Below are positions 63,346 through 64,000 of a stretch of 64,000 bases of DNA, one piece after another. The stretch covers positions 14,519,099 to 14,583,098 of the forward strand of contig NW_025335505.1 of the NCBI RefSeq assembly GCF_004798865.1. The letters run 5' to 3'. The notes under the pieces were generated by a model that did not search any database, was not told the origin of the DNA, and was given only the letters and a program-made list of their open reading frames with translations. A program made the translations under genes and the position numbers. The stretch comes from Varanus komodoensis (lineage: Eukaryota; Chordata; Lepidosauria; Squamata; Varanidae). Position 1 is the first letter of the stretch. Each line of letters opens with the position of its first letter.

Positions 63346-63739
63346 TATAGATGAGCCTCAGGAGGTCAGGAAAGCTGTCTAGGAAGGTTGCCTATCATAT
63401 ACCAAGCTTCCCTTGACTAAATGAAATTCCCCTTTGGCATCCTTTTCTCTTGTTCCCTACCCGTTTCTTTCCCCTTTCCCTTTGAGTACTGTAGTTAGCA
63501 GCCATTAGTACAGGTTCCTGCTGATATATAGGAATCTGAAGTAGGAAGAAGGATGGTCTTGCATTTTGTTCATGATGAACTCTTGGCTCTTAGTCTCCTG
63601 TTAGGTTCTAGAGGCAGCATTGGCCCTGTCGCTATGGTTACTGTCTATTCATGTGTCTTGTCACTTCAAGGTGTGGTGCATTCACTGTGCAATCTGTGAC
63701 AGCACAAAGTGCAATGTGTTTCCTAAGTGACAAGGTCTG
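63346..63739. other. Unassigned DNA
   Basis: No gene or named repeat recognised. Confidence 0.4.
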
Positions 63740-64000
63740 CTGTTTCCCATGGCACTCCGTTTGTGGAACCAGCTTTGCAAAGCTGACTACATCTTTTCAC
63801 GCTGTGCTAAAATCTTTTTATTTCGTCAGTATTTTAACTGTTGCAATTGTATATTATATTTTGTTTCAAGCCACACTGCAGATTAATTAATTTAATTAAT
63901 ATTTAGTTTTTATTTTTATTTGTTTCATATTCTGTTATTGGTTATATATTTTGTTTTTATTGATCATGATTGTAGATTGCTTTTCTTTTATCCTATTGTG
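63740..64000 (+). mobile_element. L2-group LINE 3' end, runs to or past the window edge
   Basis: The + strand encodes a decayed C-terminal block LRLWNQLCKADYIF and AKIFLFRQYFN (63755-63840), the counterpart of 'LWN-LP-EVR...FR--LKTFLF--AFN' in L2, followed by an AT-rich 3' UTR with TTTTATTT runs. The terminus may lie beyond the window. Confidence 0.55.

Overview
The window looks like squamate reptile (lizard or snake) nuclear DNA. The main evidence is a Sauria SINE at about 7.3 kb, ending in the CTTTAC-type tail that this family shares with BovB LINEs. Next to it in the list are a BovB 3' end, several CR1 and L2 LINE copies, an old L1, tRNA-derived SINEs with L2-like tails, hAT-type MITEs and two Tigger-like MITEs. 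The DNA is AT-rich, poor in CpG and full of microsatellites. I recognised no intact host gene, rRNA or tRNA gene, CRISPR array, or LTR/retroviral element. The only long convincing reading frame belongs to a LINE. The window is best read as intergenic DNA or the inside of a large intron.

Layout. 1-7.3 kb: mostly unique DNA with a 668-bp Tigger-like MITE (1745-2412) and two oppositely oriented CR1 3' fragments (about 3.0 and 4.4 kb). 7.3-18 kb: the Sauria SINE with a 13-bp target-site duplication, a tRNA-SINE at 12.0 kb, an L2-type tail leading into a compound microsatellite at 13.4-13.7 kb, and a fold-back hAT MITE at 13.8 kb. 18-29 kb: a BovB 3' end against a LINE tail, a reverse tRNA-SINE, a hAT MITE at 23.7 kb, a CR1 tail, and the second Tigger-like MITE (28651-29163). 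29-43 kb: a diverged tandem duplication at 31 kb, a tRNA-SINE, a CR1 piece, one possible exon-like frame at 35.7 kb, and a long reverse LINE 3' region at 37.7-38.5 kb. 43.6-48.1 kb is the richest part: a reverse CR1 split by a 5'-truncated L2, followed by an old L1 that a tRNA-SINE later entered. 48-64 kb: two long polypyrimidine tracts, more LINE tails and MITEs, and long unique stretches, some of which could be conserved non-coding DNA.

The repeats work as two families of LINE plus dependent SINE: BovB with the Sauria SINE, and L2 with the tRNA-SINE whose 3' tail resembles the L2 tail. The nesting gives relative ages: CR1 is older than the L2 inside it, and L1 is older than the SINE inside it. 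Repeat names come from recognition by eye, not from a database search.
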